This document shows, piece after piece, positions 1 to 7,020 of a stretch of DNA of 9,258 bases (position 1 is the stretch's first letter; every line of letters begins with the position of its first letter). A program made the position numbers and the translations under genes. Location: positions 1-9,258 of the forward strand of contig WJLA01000017.1 in assembly GCA_014728765.1 (NCBI GenBank), in the 5' to 3' direction. The notes beneath the pieces are model-generated. The model saw only the letters and a list, made by a program, of their open reading frames with translations. It was not told where the DNA came from and did not search any database. The stretch comes from Candidatus Peregrinibacteria bacterium (lineage in GTDB: Bacteria; Patescibacteriota; Gracilibacteria; UBA1369).

Positions 1-1
1 A

Positions 2-1411
2 GTTCTGCAGCAATTTGAAAAAGTTTGTCCGGGAGCACATCAAACAATTATTGTCCAAATTGAAAAATACCAACTGAAAAAAACACTATTAAAGTCACTG
101 CGTGACAAGAGAATACGCCTGGATTTTAAGGTGAAATCACAAACTGAACCGCCCGAGCCTGATTCAACCGAATTTGATTTACCTTATATTTTACCTGAAG
201 AAGAGCTTTCAAGCTCTCCGGGAGGAATAGATCTGCCTGAACTTCCTGATTTTATTCCGCAAGAACCGGAAAAATCGGATCTACAGCAGGAACTTGCTGC
301 CGTACCATTTAATGCAAAACCGCAGCCAGAAAACATCAAAAAGGCTGGTCTGCCATCAGAAATGCTTACAGAATCTGCAATTCTTTCTGCTACTGTTCAA
401 AAACAGCGTAACAATTCAAGAATGAAAATTGCTTTCATTTTGGCTGGAGGCACACTGTTTGTTGCTTCAGGTGTTGCGAGTGCGATTTATGCTTTAAACA
501 AAAGCCCAGCCAAAACTGATCAAAAGACTGAGACAATTCCATCAGTTCCAAATAAATCCAGTGAAACTACCAAGGTACTCAATCTTGATCAAGAATTCCA
601 AAAAATTACAAAAATTCAACTTGTTGACACTGATCCTGAAAATCTTGAAATAGTGGTAAGCCCGCAATTTAAAGAAAAGGCAAAGCAAATATTTGGTGGA
701 AAAGCGGATGCGACTTTGATTAGTCAGGATGTTCAAAATGACTCTTTGAGGCTTTGGAATAATGATATATGCAGACCGAGTGGTCCTGCGAAAGTTGAAA
801 TCATTGTTGAAAATGACGGAAAGATAACCTATCAAAAACCACTTGATGCTCAAGAACTCTCAGAGCACTGCAAGCGACAAGTTGCGAATTTGAAGGCTGC
901 AAACTACAGAGTTGCAGACATGGGAAATAATCAATTCGCTGCAACACAATTAAAAGACAAACTCCTGCCACCCCTCAAGCTTGAAGATTCAAAAAAATTT
1001 ATCATTGAATACCTTCAAAAACTTCAAATCACAGGAGAATTACCAAAAAGACCTTTGCTCAAAATTGAAATAGCCGGAAATTTTCAAGAGCTTGAAGAGG
1101 CGACAATACATTGTCTTGGCGCAAATGCTCTCACAGTACAGGCTAATCAATCGGGAGAATACAATTTCTTCATTTCCAAGGCTCTCAAATTTTGTCTTAA
1201 TATGATTCATCACAAAGCCGAAGCCCGGCTTCTTTACCAGACTCAGCAGCCCAAAATGCATCAAGAATCGACAGACACTCGAACAGGTATAGCACTTTCA
1301 TCTGAAATAGTCTGCGCAAACAATAAACCTTTTGGAATAGTGATCGAATTCGGACAAAAAGCTGATACCAGAGTTTTCTATCCATACAAGCCAGAGATTG
1401 ATTGTCCTTAA
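2..1411 (+). CDS. Single-pass membrane protein with exported C-terminal domain, 5'-partial
   Basis: I do not recognise the family. The frame is open from the left edge with no stop and no ATG, GTG or TTG until GTG at 131. That GTG has no Shine-Dalgarno sequence and the upstream codons read like protein, so the gene probably starts outside the window; a 426-residue protein from 131 is the minimum. Numbering from 131, residues 1-95 are acidic and proline-rich, probably cytoplasmic and disordered. Residues 98-122 are one hydrophobic membrane segment preceded by basic residues (KQRNNSRMK). The remaining roughly 300 residues should then lie outside the membrane. All six cysteines (214, 247, 328, 355, 395, 425) fall in that part, which would suit disulfides. 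The topology resembles type II envelope proteins, but no catalytic motif is visible. It ends with TAA; the next gene is convergent. Confidence 0.72.
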   Translation, partial: VLQQFEKVCPGAHQTIIVQIEKYQLKKTLLKSLRDKRIRLDFKVKSQTEPPEPDSTEFDLPYILPEEELSSSPGGIDLPELPDFIPQEPEKSDLQQELAAVPFNAKPQPENIKKAGLPSEMLTESAILSATVQKQRNNSRMKIAFILAGGTLFVASGVASAIYALNKSPAKTDQKTETIPSVPNKSSETTKVLNLDQEFQKITKIQLVDTDPENLEIVVSPQFKEKAKQIFGGKADATLISQDVQNDSLRLWNNDICRPSGPAKVEIIVENDGKITYQKPLDAQELSEHCKRQVANLKAANYRVADMGNNQFAATQLKDKLLPPLKLEDSKKFIIEYLQKLQITGELPKRPLLKIEIAGNFQELEEATIHCLGANALTVQANQSGEYNFFISKALKFCLNMIHHKAEARLLYQTQQPKMHQESTDTRTGIALSSEIVCANNKPFGIVIEFGQKADTRVFYPYKPEIDCP

Positions 1412-1691
1412 AATTTATGGATAGCATTTAGCCACATGCCAAAATCCAGTCAATGATTTTATGCTTTAAAAACTATACCAGTGATGTGATAATATCCTTA
1501 TAATTTTATAAGTGCCAAGTGGACGCAACAAATACACTGACAGTATTTTACAGCATTTATCAAATATTGGAATAAACGGAGTCATTGTTTAAGTTTATTT
1601 ACTCTTTTAAACAACCCTATTATATTTCTTTCTTAATTTCACCTTAGCACCTGAAAACACTTCGAGACTCAATTTCCGAAACAGTTTTTAT
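1412..1691. other. AT-rich spacer between convergent genes
   Basis: The 280-base gap between the membrane-protein gene and the oppositely oriented HD gene is about 28% GC by hand count over 1441-1620. No coding frame stands out. It holds a symmetric repeat, CTTATAA-TT-TTATAAG at 1497-1512. It also has a weak 7-bp inverted repeat, TGTTTAA (1586-1592) with TTAAACA (1607-1613), followed by a T-rich stretch. The second could be a feeble terminator for the left gene, but it has no G-C-rich stem. Confidence 0.35.
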
Positions 1692-2384
1692 CTACTTGGA
1701 TAAATATTTGAAATCTAAATCTTCATAAACCGCTCGTTTTTCTCTTTCTTTCAAAATCTCTTTCAAGAAATAGAGTTGTTTCTGCAACAAATGTGACATT
1801 GATATGAAAATGAGATAGTATTCAGGATAGGTTTTTCTCGCAGATTTGATTAATGGCAAAATGTGATCTTCTGTCTCTGCCATATAAAACTTAAGTTTTT
1901 CACTGGTTGAACCGTGTAAATAAGTTTGCATATTGTGAATTCTGTCTGCACCCTTAACAAAGACCGCATGGGGATTTCTGAGAATCGCATCATAATATTT
2001 TTCTCTATCTTTTTCAGAATGCTTATCATAGTCCATTGATTTGGTTACCAGCTTTACTGCTTCTGTCACTTCACTGCCAAAATCATCTCGCATCTTATCG
2101 AAACTATATTTGTTAGGATAGTCTTCCACTATGTCATGCAAAAAAGCGGCTGTCACAATAATGTCAAATTCGTGTGGTTCCACCTTCTTTTCCAAAACCT
2201 GACATAAATAAATGACCACCTCCAATTGATGGCTGAATTCAACATCTCCACTTCGTCTTTTTCCTTTATGAACCGATATTGTGAGTTCCATTGCTTTGAT
2301 TGCTCTAAACATGTTTTTTCCTTGGAGAAATCCCCTCAAAAAAACTTTTTGTTTATAATTTCTATCAAGCATCGGCTCACTCAT
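1692..2384 (-). CDS. Stand-alone RelA/SpoT-type HD domain hydrolase (small alarmone hydrolase-like)
   Basis: The protein probably removes pyrophosphate from (p)ppGpp or a related nucleotide in the cytoplasm. Numbered from ATG 2384 (230 aa), the RelA/SpoT HD signature is complete: HKGKRRSG at 39-46, metal-ligand His52, LHDIVED with His83-Asp84 and Glu87-Asp88, and KGADRIHN with Asp147 and Asn151. No synthetase, TGS or ACT domain follows, so it matches Mesh1-like single-domain hydrolases in size rather than full Rel. Start choice is open. TTG 2390 and ATG 2384 fit the promoter at 2417-2445. ATG 2312 has the only Shine-Dalgarno-like AAGGA just upstream and would give a 206-residue protein that keeps the whole HD domain. 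The gene diverges from the Fic gene. Some small alarmone hydrolases neutralise toxic alarmone synthetases, but no synthetase is visible here. The true substrate could be another nucleotide. Confidence 0.85.
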   Translation of the reverse strand: MSEPMLDRNYKQKVFLRGFLQGKNMFRAIKAMELTISVHKGKRRSGDVEFSHQLEVVIYLCQVLEKKVEPHEFDIIVTAAFLHDIVEDYPNKYSFDKMRDDFGSEVTEAVKLVTKSMDYDKHSEKDREKYYDAILRNPHAVFVKGADRIHNMQTYLHGSTSEKLKFYMAETEDHILPLIKSARKTYPEYYLIFISMSHLLQKQLYFLKEILKEREKRAVYEDLDFKYLSK

Positions 2385-2416
2385 AGGCAATAATTTAAAA
2401 TATCAATTACACTATA

Positions 2417-2445
2417 ATTATAAATGTAAGTAACAGAAGTGTCAA
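2417..2445 (-). promoter_or_regulatory. Perfect-consensus sigma-70 promoter for the HD gene
   Basis: On the minus strand TTGACA (2445-2440), a 17-nt spacer and TATAAT (2422-2417) match the consensus at all twelve positions. The predicted start is near 2410, about 26 nt before ATG 2384 and about 98 nt before the alternative ATG 2312. Confidence 0.8.
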
Positions 2446-2487
2446 TTGGCTGAATTTCTTCATCTTGTAGTGTTCTGTTAAACCTTT

Positions 2488-2514
2488 CAAATGGATAATT
2501 CCACTATCCATTTG
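2488..2514. repeat. Perfect 10-bp inverted repeat in the HD/Fic spacer
   Basis: CAAATGGATA (2488-2497) and TATCCATTTG (2505-2514) are exact reverse complements separated by 7 nt. The repeat lies between the two divergent promoters and overlaps neither. It is not followed by a T-tract, so it looks more like a protein-binding site than a terminator. What binds it is unknown. Confidence 0.6.
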
Positions 2515-2572
2515 GACATATTGACCCGACTTTGAAATTATACACCTCACCGTTTTCTGGACATCTACTACG

Positions 2573-2601
2573 TTCACTCCATATTGACAATTTGGAGTGA
2601 A
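2573..2601. promoter_or_regulatory. 29-bp near-perfect palindrome over the fic -35 box (candidate operator)
   Basis: TTCACTCCA-t-ATTG-a-CAAT-t-TGGAGTGAA is symmetric about 2587, with 13 of 14 arm positions matching. It covers the -35 hexamer and much of the spacer of the fic promoter, the usual position for repression by steric block. The regulator is inferred; the C-terminal HTH-like tail of Fic is one candidate. Confidence 0.65.
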
Positions 2602-2612
2602 TTTGATATACT
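2584..2612 (+). promoter_or_regulatory. Near-consensus sigma-70 promoter for fic
   Basis: TTGACA (2584-2589), a 17-nt spacer and TATACT (2607-2612) match 11 of 12 consensus positions. Transcription should begin near 2619, leaving a leader of about 20 nt before ATG 2639 with no Shine-Dalgarno sequence. Confidence 0.78.
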
Positions 2613-2638
2613 TGTTATGAATTTTCACGTCAAAATAT

Positions 2639-3511
2639 ATGATTTTAAATAGCGAGTTCAAAAATAGGGTAAAGGAGCTGCATCAACTCTACATTAAGCT
2701 CAAGCCGGACAAAGACACTTTATTGAATATGCTGGAGGAGGCGGAAATTGCCGAAGGCGTCTATAACTCAAATGCGATTGAGAATTCAACATTGAGTTTG
2801 CAGGAAACTGAGAAAATTTTGCTGGAGCTGGAAGTATCGCGAAACGTGTCGCTGCGCGAAGTTTTTGAAGCAAAAAATTTGGCGCGGGTGATGGAGTATA
2901 TCAGAAACAAGGGAAGAGAATTTAAGCTTTCGAATGAGAATATCGTGCTACTTCACAATATGCTACTAATGAATATCAGTGAAAATATTGCCGGGAGATA
3001 TCGTGAAAAAGAAGAGTATGTGCGAGTTGGGTCGCATATTGCCGCTGATCCGAGACAAATTCCAAAATTGATCGACGAGCTTTTGAGTGACTATGAAAAC
3101 TCTTTGGAAGAGTACTTTTTGGAAAAAATTGCCAAATTTCATCTGGGGTTTGAACATATTCACCCCTTCAATGATGGAAATGGCCGCATTGGAAGAGTTC
3201 TTATCAACTACCAATTTCTTGAACTGAAATTGCCGCCGATTATTTTGCGCAACAAAGAAAAGCGCGAATACTACGATGCTTTGAAGCAATTTGACCAGAA
3301 GAAGGATCACAAATTGATGACTAGGCTTTTGGGACTTGCCTTGATGGAGTCACTGCACAAGCGAATTGCCTATTTGCAGGGCAAGAAGCTTGTGCCGCTG
3401 ATTGAGTTTGCCAAGCGACTGGAAAAATCTCCGCAGGCGATTTTGAACGCCGCAAAAAGACAAACTATTTCCGCCTTCCGCGAAAGGGGAGTTTGGAAGA
3501 TTGGGGTCTGA
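2639..3511 (+). CDS. Fic family protein adenylyltransferase (class II), C-terminal HTH-like tail
   Basis: Fic enzymes transfer AMP from ATP to a hydroxyl side chain of a target protein. The 290-residue product carries an intact Fic motif, HPFNDGNGRIGR, at 175-186 with catalytic His175. It also has the N-terminal inhibitory motif SNAIEN at 44-49, which fits (S/T)xxxE(G/N), so it should be a self-inhibited class II Fic. Residues 119-140 (GRYREKEEYVRVGSH onward) fit the target-binding flap. The last 40 residues, from VPLIEFAKRLEKSPQ to RGVWKIG, resemble a small excisionase/MerR-like DNA-binding helix-turn-helix; this is inference from pattern. The gene is richer in G+C than its neighbours: sampled 60-base lines give 30 and 28 G+C, against 23 and 18 in the next gene. 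That suggests separate acquisition. It diverges from the HD gene and has its own promoter under a palindrome. The enzyme assignment is firm; the target is unknown. Confidence 0.92.
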   Translation: MILNSEFKNRVKELHQLYIKLKPDKDTLLNMLEEAEIAEGVYNSNAIENSTLSLQETEKILLELEVSRNVSLREVFEAKNLARVMEYIRNKGREFKLSNENIVLLHNMLLMNISENIAGRYREKEEYVRVGSHIAADPRQIPKLIDELLSDYENSLEEYFLEKIAKFHLGFEHIHPFNDGNGRIGRVLINYQFLELKLPPIILRNKEKREYYDALKQFDQKKDHKLMTRLLGLALMESLHKRIAYLQGKKLVPLIEFAKRLEKSPQAILNAAKRQTISAFRERGVWKIGV

Positions 3512-3571
3512 TTATTTACTCAGCATTGAGTAGACGAAATCCCAATCGTGGGTTGGGGGATGATCAGCTTC

Positions 3572-3600
3572 TTTATATTAGGCTGGTTTTGTGGTATAAT
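3572..3600 (+). promoter_or_regulatory. Extended -10 promoter for the 820-residue gene
   Basis: TGG-TATAAT (3592-3600) is a consensus -10 hexamer with the TGn extension. TTTATA (3572-3577) sits 17 nt upstream as a weak -35. Transcription should begin near 3607, about 12 nt before ATG 3619, so the leader is very short. Confidence 0.68.
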
Positions 3601-3618
3601 TAGTGGATAAGTGTTTTT

Positions 3619-6081
3619 ATGAAAAAGCTTGAAGAACAACATGGATTTGACGATTCGTTTTACTCTCAATTGGGTGAAGTTTTTCAACATCTTGATGATG
3701 CCGGAGTTGATCTAAAAAATGAAGAAGAATTTAAAAAAACTCTATTTGATCAAGATTCCTCCAATTCAGAAGTAGATATTGCTGTCAGCAAAATTTCAAG
3801 TCTAGCTCTTAGAGCGCTGGAAGGTGAAGACAACATTGACATGAAATCTGATTTTCTGACTGAAATGTTGATTCTTCTACTCATAAAACGCGGGTGCATA
3901 AAAAAAGAGGGTAAAAAATTATTCTTTCAATATATTCCTAAATCGGATGTTCGCAGAATGTTCCGGATTAAAGCTCGTCAGATATTTGATGAAGACCATC
4001 TAAACCAAATGCAAGTAGATGGCGTAAATCCTGAATATGTTATTATTGATTTAATTGGAGACAAATATGATCTTTTTAATCCCAATGGAGAAAAGATCAA
4101 TAATTATCATGAAATTTTTGCTGGAGGAAGACAGCCTGTCAATATTGAAAAAGTGCTTGAAAAGATGACTTTGGCAAGACTGAGATTGTCCTATCCTGAG
4201 CAAGAAGTTACGCAAGAGGAGGCTGACGATTTGGTTGACGAAGAACGTGGTATTTTGTGCTACTTTGATGAGCAAAGAAAAGTTTATACAAGATTTGACA
4301 GTACCATTGCTTACAAAGTCGGATTGAGAACCTATAATTGGAAAGCTGCTTCTACTTTTAGCAATTCTGCTAGCCCACTCAGACTTTCAGACAAGGGAAG
4401 CCTACATCGACTACCTAGAAAGCTGGGGGCGAAGAATGTTACGCCTATGTTTAACAGAACTAGATATTATTTTCCTACCTCTGAATTTGAAGTTGATGGA
4501 GAGAGAATAAAAATTGATCCCGAAAAAGACTTTGTTGTTTTTTCATATGAAAATACTGGAATATTAATTGTTAATTCTGGAGTTTATCCAAGATATTATG
4601 AATTTGATCTCACCTCCAACCCAGTTGGACAAACTGGATTTGTCAGAGCTGAAGAAGTCAAAAAGAGTATGCGTGAATTTGATGCCACCAACTATTTGTT
4701 AAAAAGAAGTAGTGAGGACCCTGTAGCCTATTCAAGGAGAATGAAAAGGATGAATCATCCTGAAATTTTATTTGATTTGTATAGAATACTAATTGATCAG
4801 GCAAATGTCAGCTTGCAGGATCTAGACCTTAAATCACAATTACTGTTCGCAGACTATTATTATGGGCAAGATGAAAATGGTAAAAATCGGATTGTGGGGT
4901 TATTAAGAACTTTTGGGATAACATTTTTAAAAGCATTTGAAGTTTGCGAAGCTGGAAGAGTTTCTGGCGATCAGCTTATTAAATTTGTGGAAAAAAATCC
5001 AGAACGCGCTATGGCTGTTTGCAATCATTTAAGCACTGTATTCCATTTAACATCACGATCGGAAGAGATTGGTGGGGGTTTAAATAGAATGCTGGAAAGT
5101 GTAGTAGGAAAAATTTCTGCCTTGATGAAAGATTTGGATAGACTGGGAGAAAATTCTAGTGAAGAAGACGTTGAAAAAGTATTATCAAAATATAGACCAG
5201 AGACTATTAGAGTTGGAGCTCTGTTCGCCTCTGTTTCAACTGAAAAAATTGTCAGAGCTGCTGCTCCAGAAAAAATTAATGAAAAGTTGAAGGATTTAAA
5301 AATTCAGGTTATGAGAGCTGGAAGTGTTTTAAAAACTGATAAACCAAGATCGAATTCCGATTTTGTTTCACCAGAAATTTTTGGGATAAAAGACTACAAA
5401 AAACTTCGTCAGTTTGTAGAAAAAACTTATCAAGAAATTGACCCCGGATGCATGCATCATTTATTGAGAATGATGCCAACAGATTTGAACAATCCCGATT
5501 ATACTTATATTTTAATTAAAGATTCTAAAGGAAATTTAATTGGCATTATAAGATTCAAACCGGATGAACGTAATCCTGGAAATTATTATTTTGGGAATAT
5601 GTATGTTGATGAGAATTTTCAAAAAGGTTTTAATATGGGTGGATATTTGCAAGGTGTTGCTGAATCATCAATTCCTGAAGGAGCTACTTGGTCGGGCAAT
5701 GTCTCTATAGCGAATACAGCCATGGAAAGACATGTTGAAAAGGGGAATGGAGTGGCTAGATCAATTGAACATGAAAAGGATGATGCTTTCACAAGTTTAC
5801 CAATGCTTGAGTTGATGTTTAGAGGACAGGAATACAAGTCAAAAAGTTTGTCTAAACAAGATGTAATGAGCATTTGTGAAGGAAAGAAAAAACCCGGGAA
5901 AAATGTTGCAGGAAAAGTTTTTGATACCAGCTTGGGTAATTTTGATGGTTTTGTAAAAGAAGCTGGAAAATATTTTGCCAGAGGATATGTCATTACCAGA
6001 TTTTTCTATCAAGAAGTTAATCATTCTCCTAATCAGAAAAAAACATATGTGATTTTCGAAAAGGTGCCTTCAGAAAGCTAG
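3619..6081 (+). CDS. 820-residue orphan protein with degenerate C-terminal GNAT-like domain
   Basis: I do not recognise the N-terminal 580 residues. They have no signal peptide or membrane segment and look cytoplasmic. Residues 1-120 are mostly helical. Roughly 135-340 look beta-rich, with many aromatic residues. Residues 380-560 look helical, with clustered charges. From about 590 to 815 the pattern resembles a GNAT acyltransferase: strands ILIKDSKGNLIGIIRF (631-646) and YYFGNMYVDENF (656-667), then QKGFNMGGYLQ (668-678) in place of the acetyl-CoA pyrophosphate loop. NTAMERHVEKGNG (699-711) is like the late GNAT N...EK.G region. The loop lacks the usual R/Q-x-x-G-x-G/A, so activity is uncertain. 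ATG 3619 follows the promoter closely with no Shine-Dalgarno sequence. The 3' end overlaps the convergent TrmB gene by 12 bp. It could be a substrate-specific acyltransferase or an inactive binding protein. Confidence 0.85.
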   Translation: MKKLEEQHGFDDSFYSQLGEVFQHLDDAGVDLKNEEEFKKTLFDQDSSNSEVDIAVSKISSLALRALEGEDNIDMKSDFLTEMLILLLIKRGCIKKEGKKLFFQYIPKSDVRRMFRIKARQIFDEDHLNQMQVDGVNPEYVIIDLIGDKYDLFNPNGEKINNYHEIFAGGRQPVNIEKVLEKMTLARLRLSYPEQEVTQEEADDLVDEERGILCYFDEQRKVYTRFDSTIAYKVGLRTYNWKAASTFSNSASPLRLSDKGSLHRLPRKLGAKNVTPMFNRTRYYFPTSEFEVDGERIKIDPEKDFVVFSYENTGILIVNSGVYPRYYEFDLTSNPVGQTGFVRAEEVKKSMREFDATNYLLKRSSEDPVAYSRRMKRMNHPEILFDLYRILIDQANVSLQDLDLKSQLLFADYYYGQDENGKNRIVGLLRTFGITFLKAFEVCEAGRVSGDQLIKFVEKNPERAMAVCNHLSTVFHLTSRSEEIGGGLNRMLESVVGKISALMKDLDRLGENSSEEDVEKVLSKYRPETIRVGALFASVSTEKIVRAAAPEKINEKLKDLKIQVMRAGSVLKTDKPRSNSDFVSPEIFGIKDYKKLRQFVEKTYQEIDPGCMHHLLRMMPTDLNNPDYTYILIKDSKGNLIGIIRFKPDERNPGNYYFGNMYVDENFQKGFNMGGYLQGVAESSIPEGATWSGNVSIANTAMERHVEKGNGVARSIEHEKDDAFTSLPMLELMFRGQEYKSKSLSKQDVMSICEGKKKPGKNVAGKVFDTSLGNFDGFVKEAGKYFARGYVITRFFYQEVNHSPNQKKTYVIFEKVPSES

Positions 6082-6873
6082 ATCTGAGTATTTTTGATTA
6101 ATTGGTAATTGTAGAGATTGATTCCAGGCTAGTTTAAAAATGGACATCATTGTTCGATGAATGAATTCGTTTTCAATGATGACCCCAATCATATCATTTT
6201 TTTTGTATGACAAAAATGACACTTTGTTTGCATAAATATATAAACAAGCTGGAAATGGAAAATCCTCTTCCGGAACAAGCAGGCTTGTTCTATTCACTTT
6301 TTTATCTGTGTTTTGATAGTTTTTGGTTAACTCTGAATCATTGAAAATTACATAAGTTTGCCTTTGATCTTTTTGTCTCTTCGGAATGTAGGTGTTTCGA
6401 ACATAATCAATAATTTCAGGGTGCATATCATCGCTTATTATAGCTGCTGAATAGATTACGTCATTACTTTCCAGAGCATCCTCAAAAGCACTGATCACCC
6501 CATCCACACCCTGCAAAAACTTTACCTTTGGTAACTTGGCTGATGGGTTTAACATTGACTTTAAATCCCCTAAAATTCTTTCTACTTTATCTTCTTTTTT
6601 TTCGAGATTTTTTTTCTCTTGTTCAATTAAAAAAATTAATTTGTCTGGATTTTCAGGAGTGTAGATGAAAGTGTTGTTATTTTCAATAGCAGTGACAAGC
6701 CCTTTTTTCACAAGTTGTTGGCAAGTATATTGAGCAGTTGACCGGGTAATATCTGTTCTTTGACCAAGCATCGAAGCTGGAGAAGAGCCGCTTTTTAAAA
6801 GAGCCAGATAGATGTCTATCTCTTTTTCATTAAGCCCAAGTTGAGTTAGTGTTTGATGTATTTGATCTGACAT
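6070..6873 (-). CDS. TrmB family transcriptional regulator
   Basis: This is a 267-residue cytoplasmic DNA-binding regulator. Residues 5-75 form the TrmB winged helix: LTQLGLNEKEIDIYLALL, then SPASMLGQRTDITRSTAQ as the turn and recognition helix, and a wing near LVTAIENNNTFIYTP. Residues 77-108 are a charged coiled-coil dimerisation helix. Residues 115-255 match the phospholipase-D-like effector half that binds ligands in this family (KVKFLQGVDGVISAFEDAL). The frame stays open upstream to 7050. I chose ATG 6873 because homology begins there, the extra 59 residues look non-coding, and an extended -10 promoter ends only 6 nt before it, implying a leaderless mRNA. TrmB proteins often sense sugars, but no sugar gene is present and the ligand is unknown. 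The tail overlaps the convergent 820-codon gene. Confidence 0.88.
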   Translation of the reverse strand: MSDQIHQTLTQLGLNEKEIDIYLALLKSGSSPASMLGQRTDITRSTAQYTCQQLVKKGLVTAIENNNTFIYTPENPDKLIFLIEQEKKNLEKKEDKVERILGDLKSMLNPSAKLPKVKFLQGVDGVISAFEDALESNDVIYSAAIISDDMHPEIIDYVRNTYIPKRQKDQRQTYVIFNDSELTKNYQNTDKKVNRTSLLVPEEDFPFPACLYIYANKVSFLSYKKNDMIGVIIENEFIHRTMMSIFKLAWNQSLQLPINQKYSDLAF

Positions 6874-6879
6874 ATATAT

Positions 6880-6910
6880 ATTATAGCATGATTTATGCAC
6901 AATATGCCAA
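6880..6910 (-). promoter_or_regulatory. Extended -10 promoter giving a leaderless trmB transcript
   Basis: On the minus strand TTGGCA (6910-6905), a 19-nt spacer and TGC-TATAAT (6888-6880) form a promoter with a perfect extended -10. Only 6 nt separate the -10 box from ATG 6873, so the predicted start falls on or beside the initiation codon. The -35 box lies in the left arm of the palindrome at 6904-6924. Confidence 0.68.
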
Positions 6911-6924
6911 TGTTTTGTTGGCAT
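6904..6924. promoter_or_regulatory. Palindrome over the trmB -35 box (candidate autoregulatory operator)
   Basis: ATGCCAA (6904-6910) and TTGGCAT (6918-6924) are exact reverse complements separated by 7 nt. The position over the -35 box suggests repression, most simply by the TrmB protein itself. On the + strand the repeat is followed by TTTATTTT, so it could alternatively act as a weak terminator in that direction. Confidence 0.5.
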
Positions 6925-6983
6925 TTTATTTTGGCTTTTATAGCAAGTTATTTTAGACTCTTTCCTTTTTTCGCCATTGTTGT

Positions 6984-7013
6984 ATTGACACTTTGTCAAT
7001 GTAGTGGCAATAT
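6984..7013 (+). promoter_or_regulatory. Possible promoter and operator for the large RNA
   Basis: TTGACA (6985-6990) is a perfect -35 box. At 17 nt spacing comes TGG-CAATAT (7005-7013), a poor -10 with a TGn extension; TATACA at 7011-7016 is better in sequence but 20 nt away. The -35 lies inside an inverted repeat, ATTGAC-acttt-GTCAAT (6984-7000). The start would be near 7020. The weak -10 keeps confidence low. Confidence 0.35.
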
Positions 7014-7020
7014 ACACTCC

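Noticed and set aside
2407..2661. 84-codon minus-strand frame ending in a hydrophobic stretch
   Set aside because: It overlaps the start of fic, both palindromes and the perfect HD promoter, and has no protein-like pattern or start signal.
3541..3557. CCCAA/TTGGG hairpin after fic as a terminator
   Set aside because: The stem is only 5 bp and no T-tract follows it; the next bases lead straight into a promoter.
3509..3606. Read-through of TGA as glycine, as in Gracilibacteria or Absconditabacteria, extending fic to TAA 3606
   Set aside because: The 820-codon frame and the other genes contain no in-frame TGA, which would be very unlikely if TGA coded for glycine, and the extension would run through the next promoter.
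5619..6024. Minus-strand frames of 61 and 124 codons
   Set aside because: Both are shadows of the 820-codon gene on the opposite strand, with no start signals or recognisable pattern.
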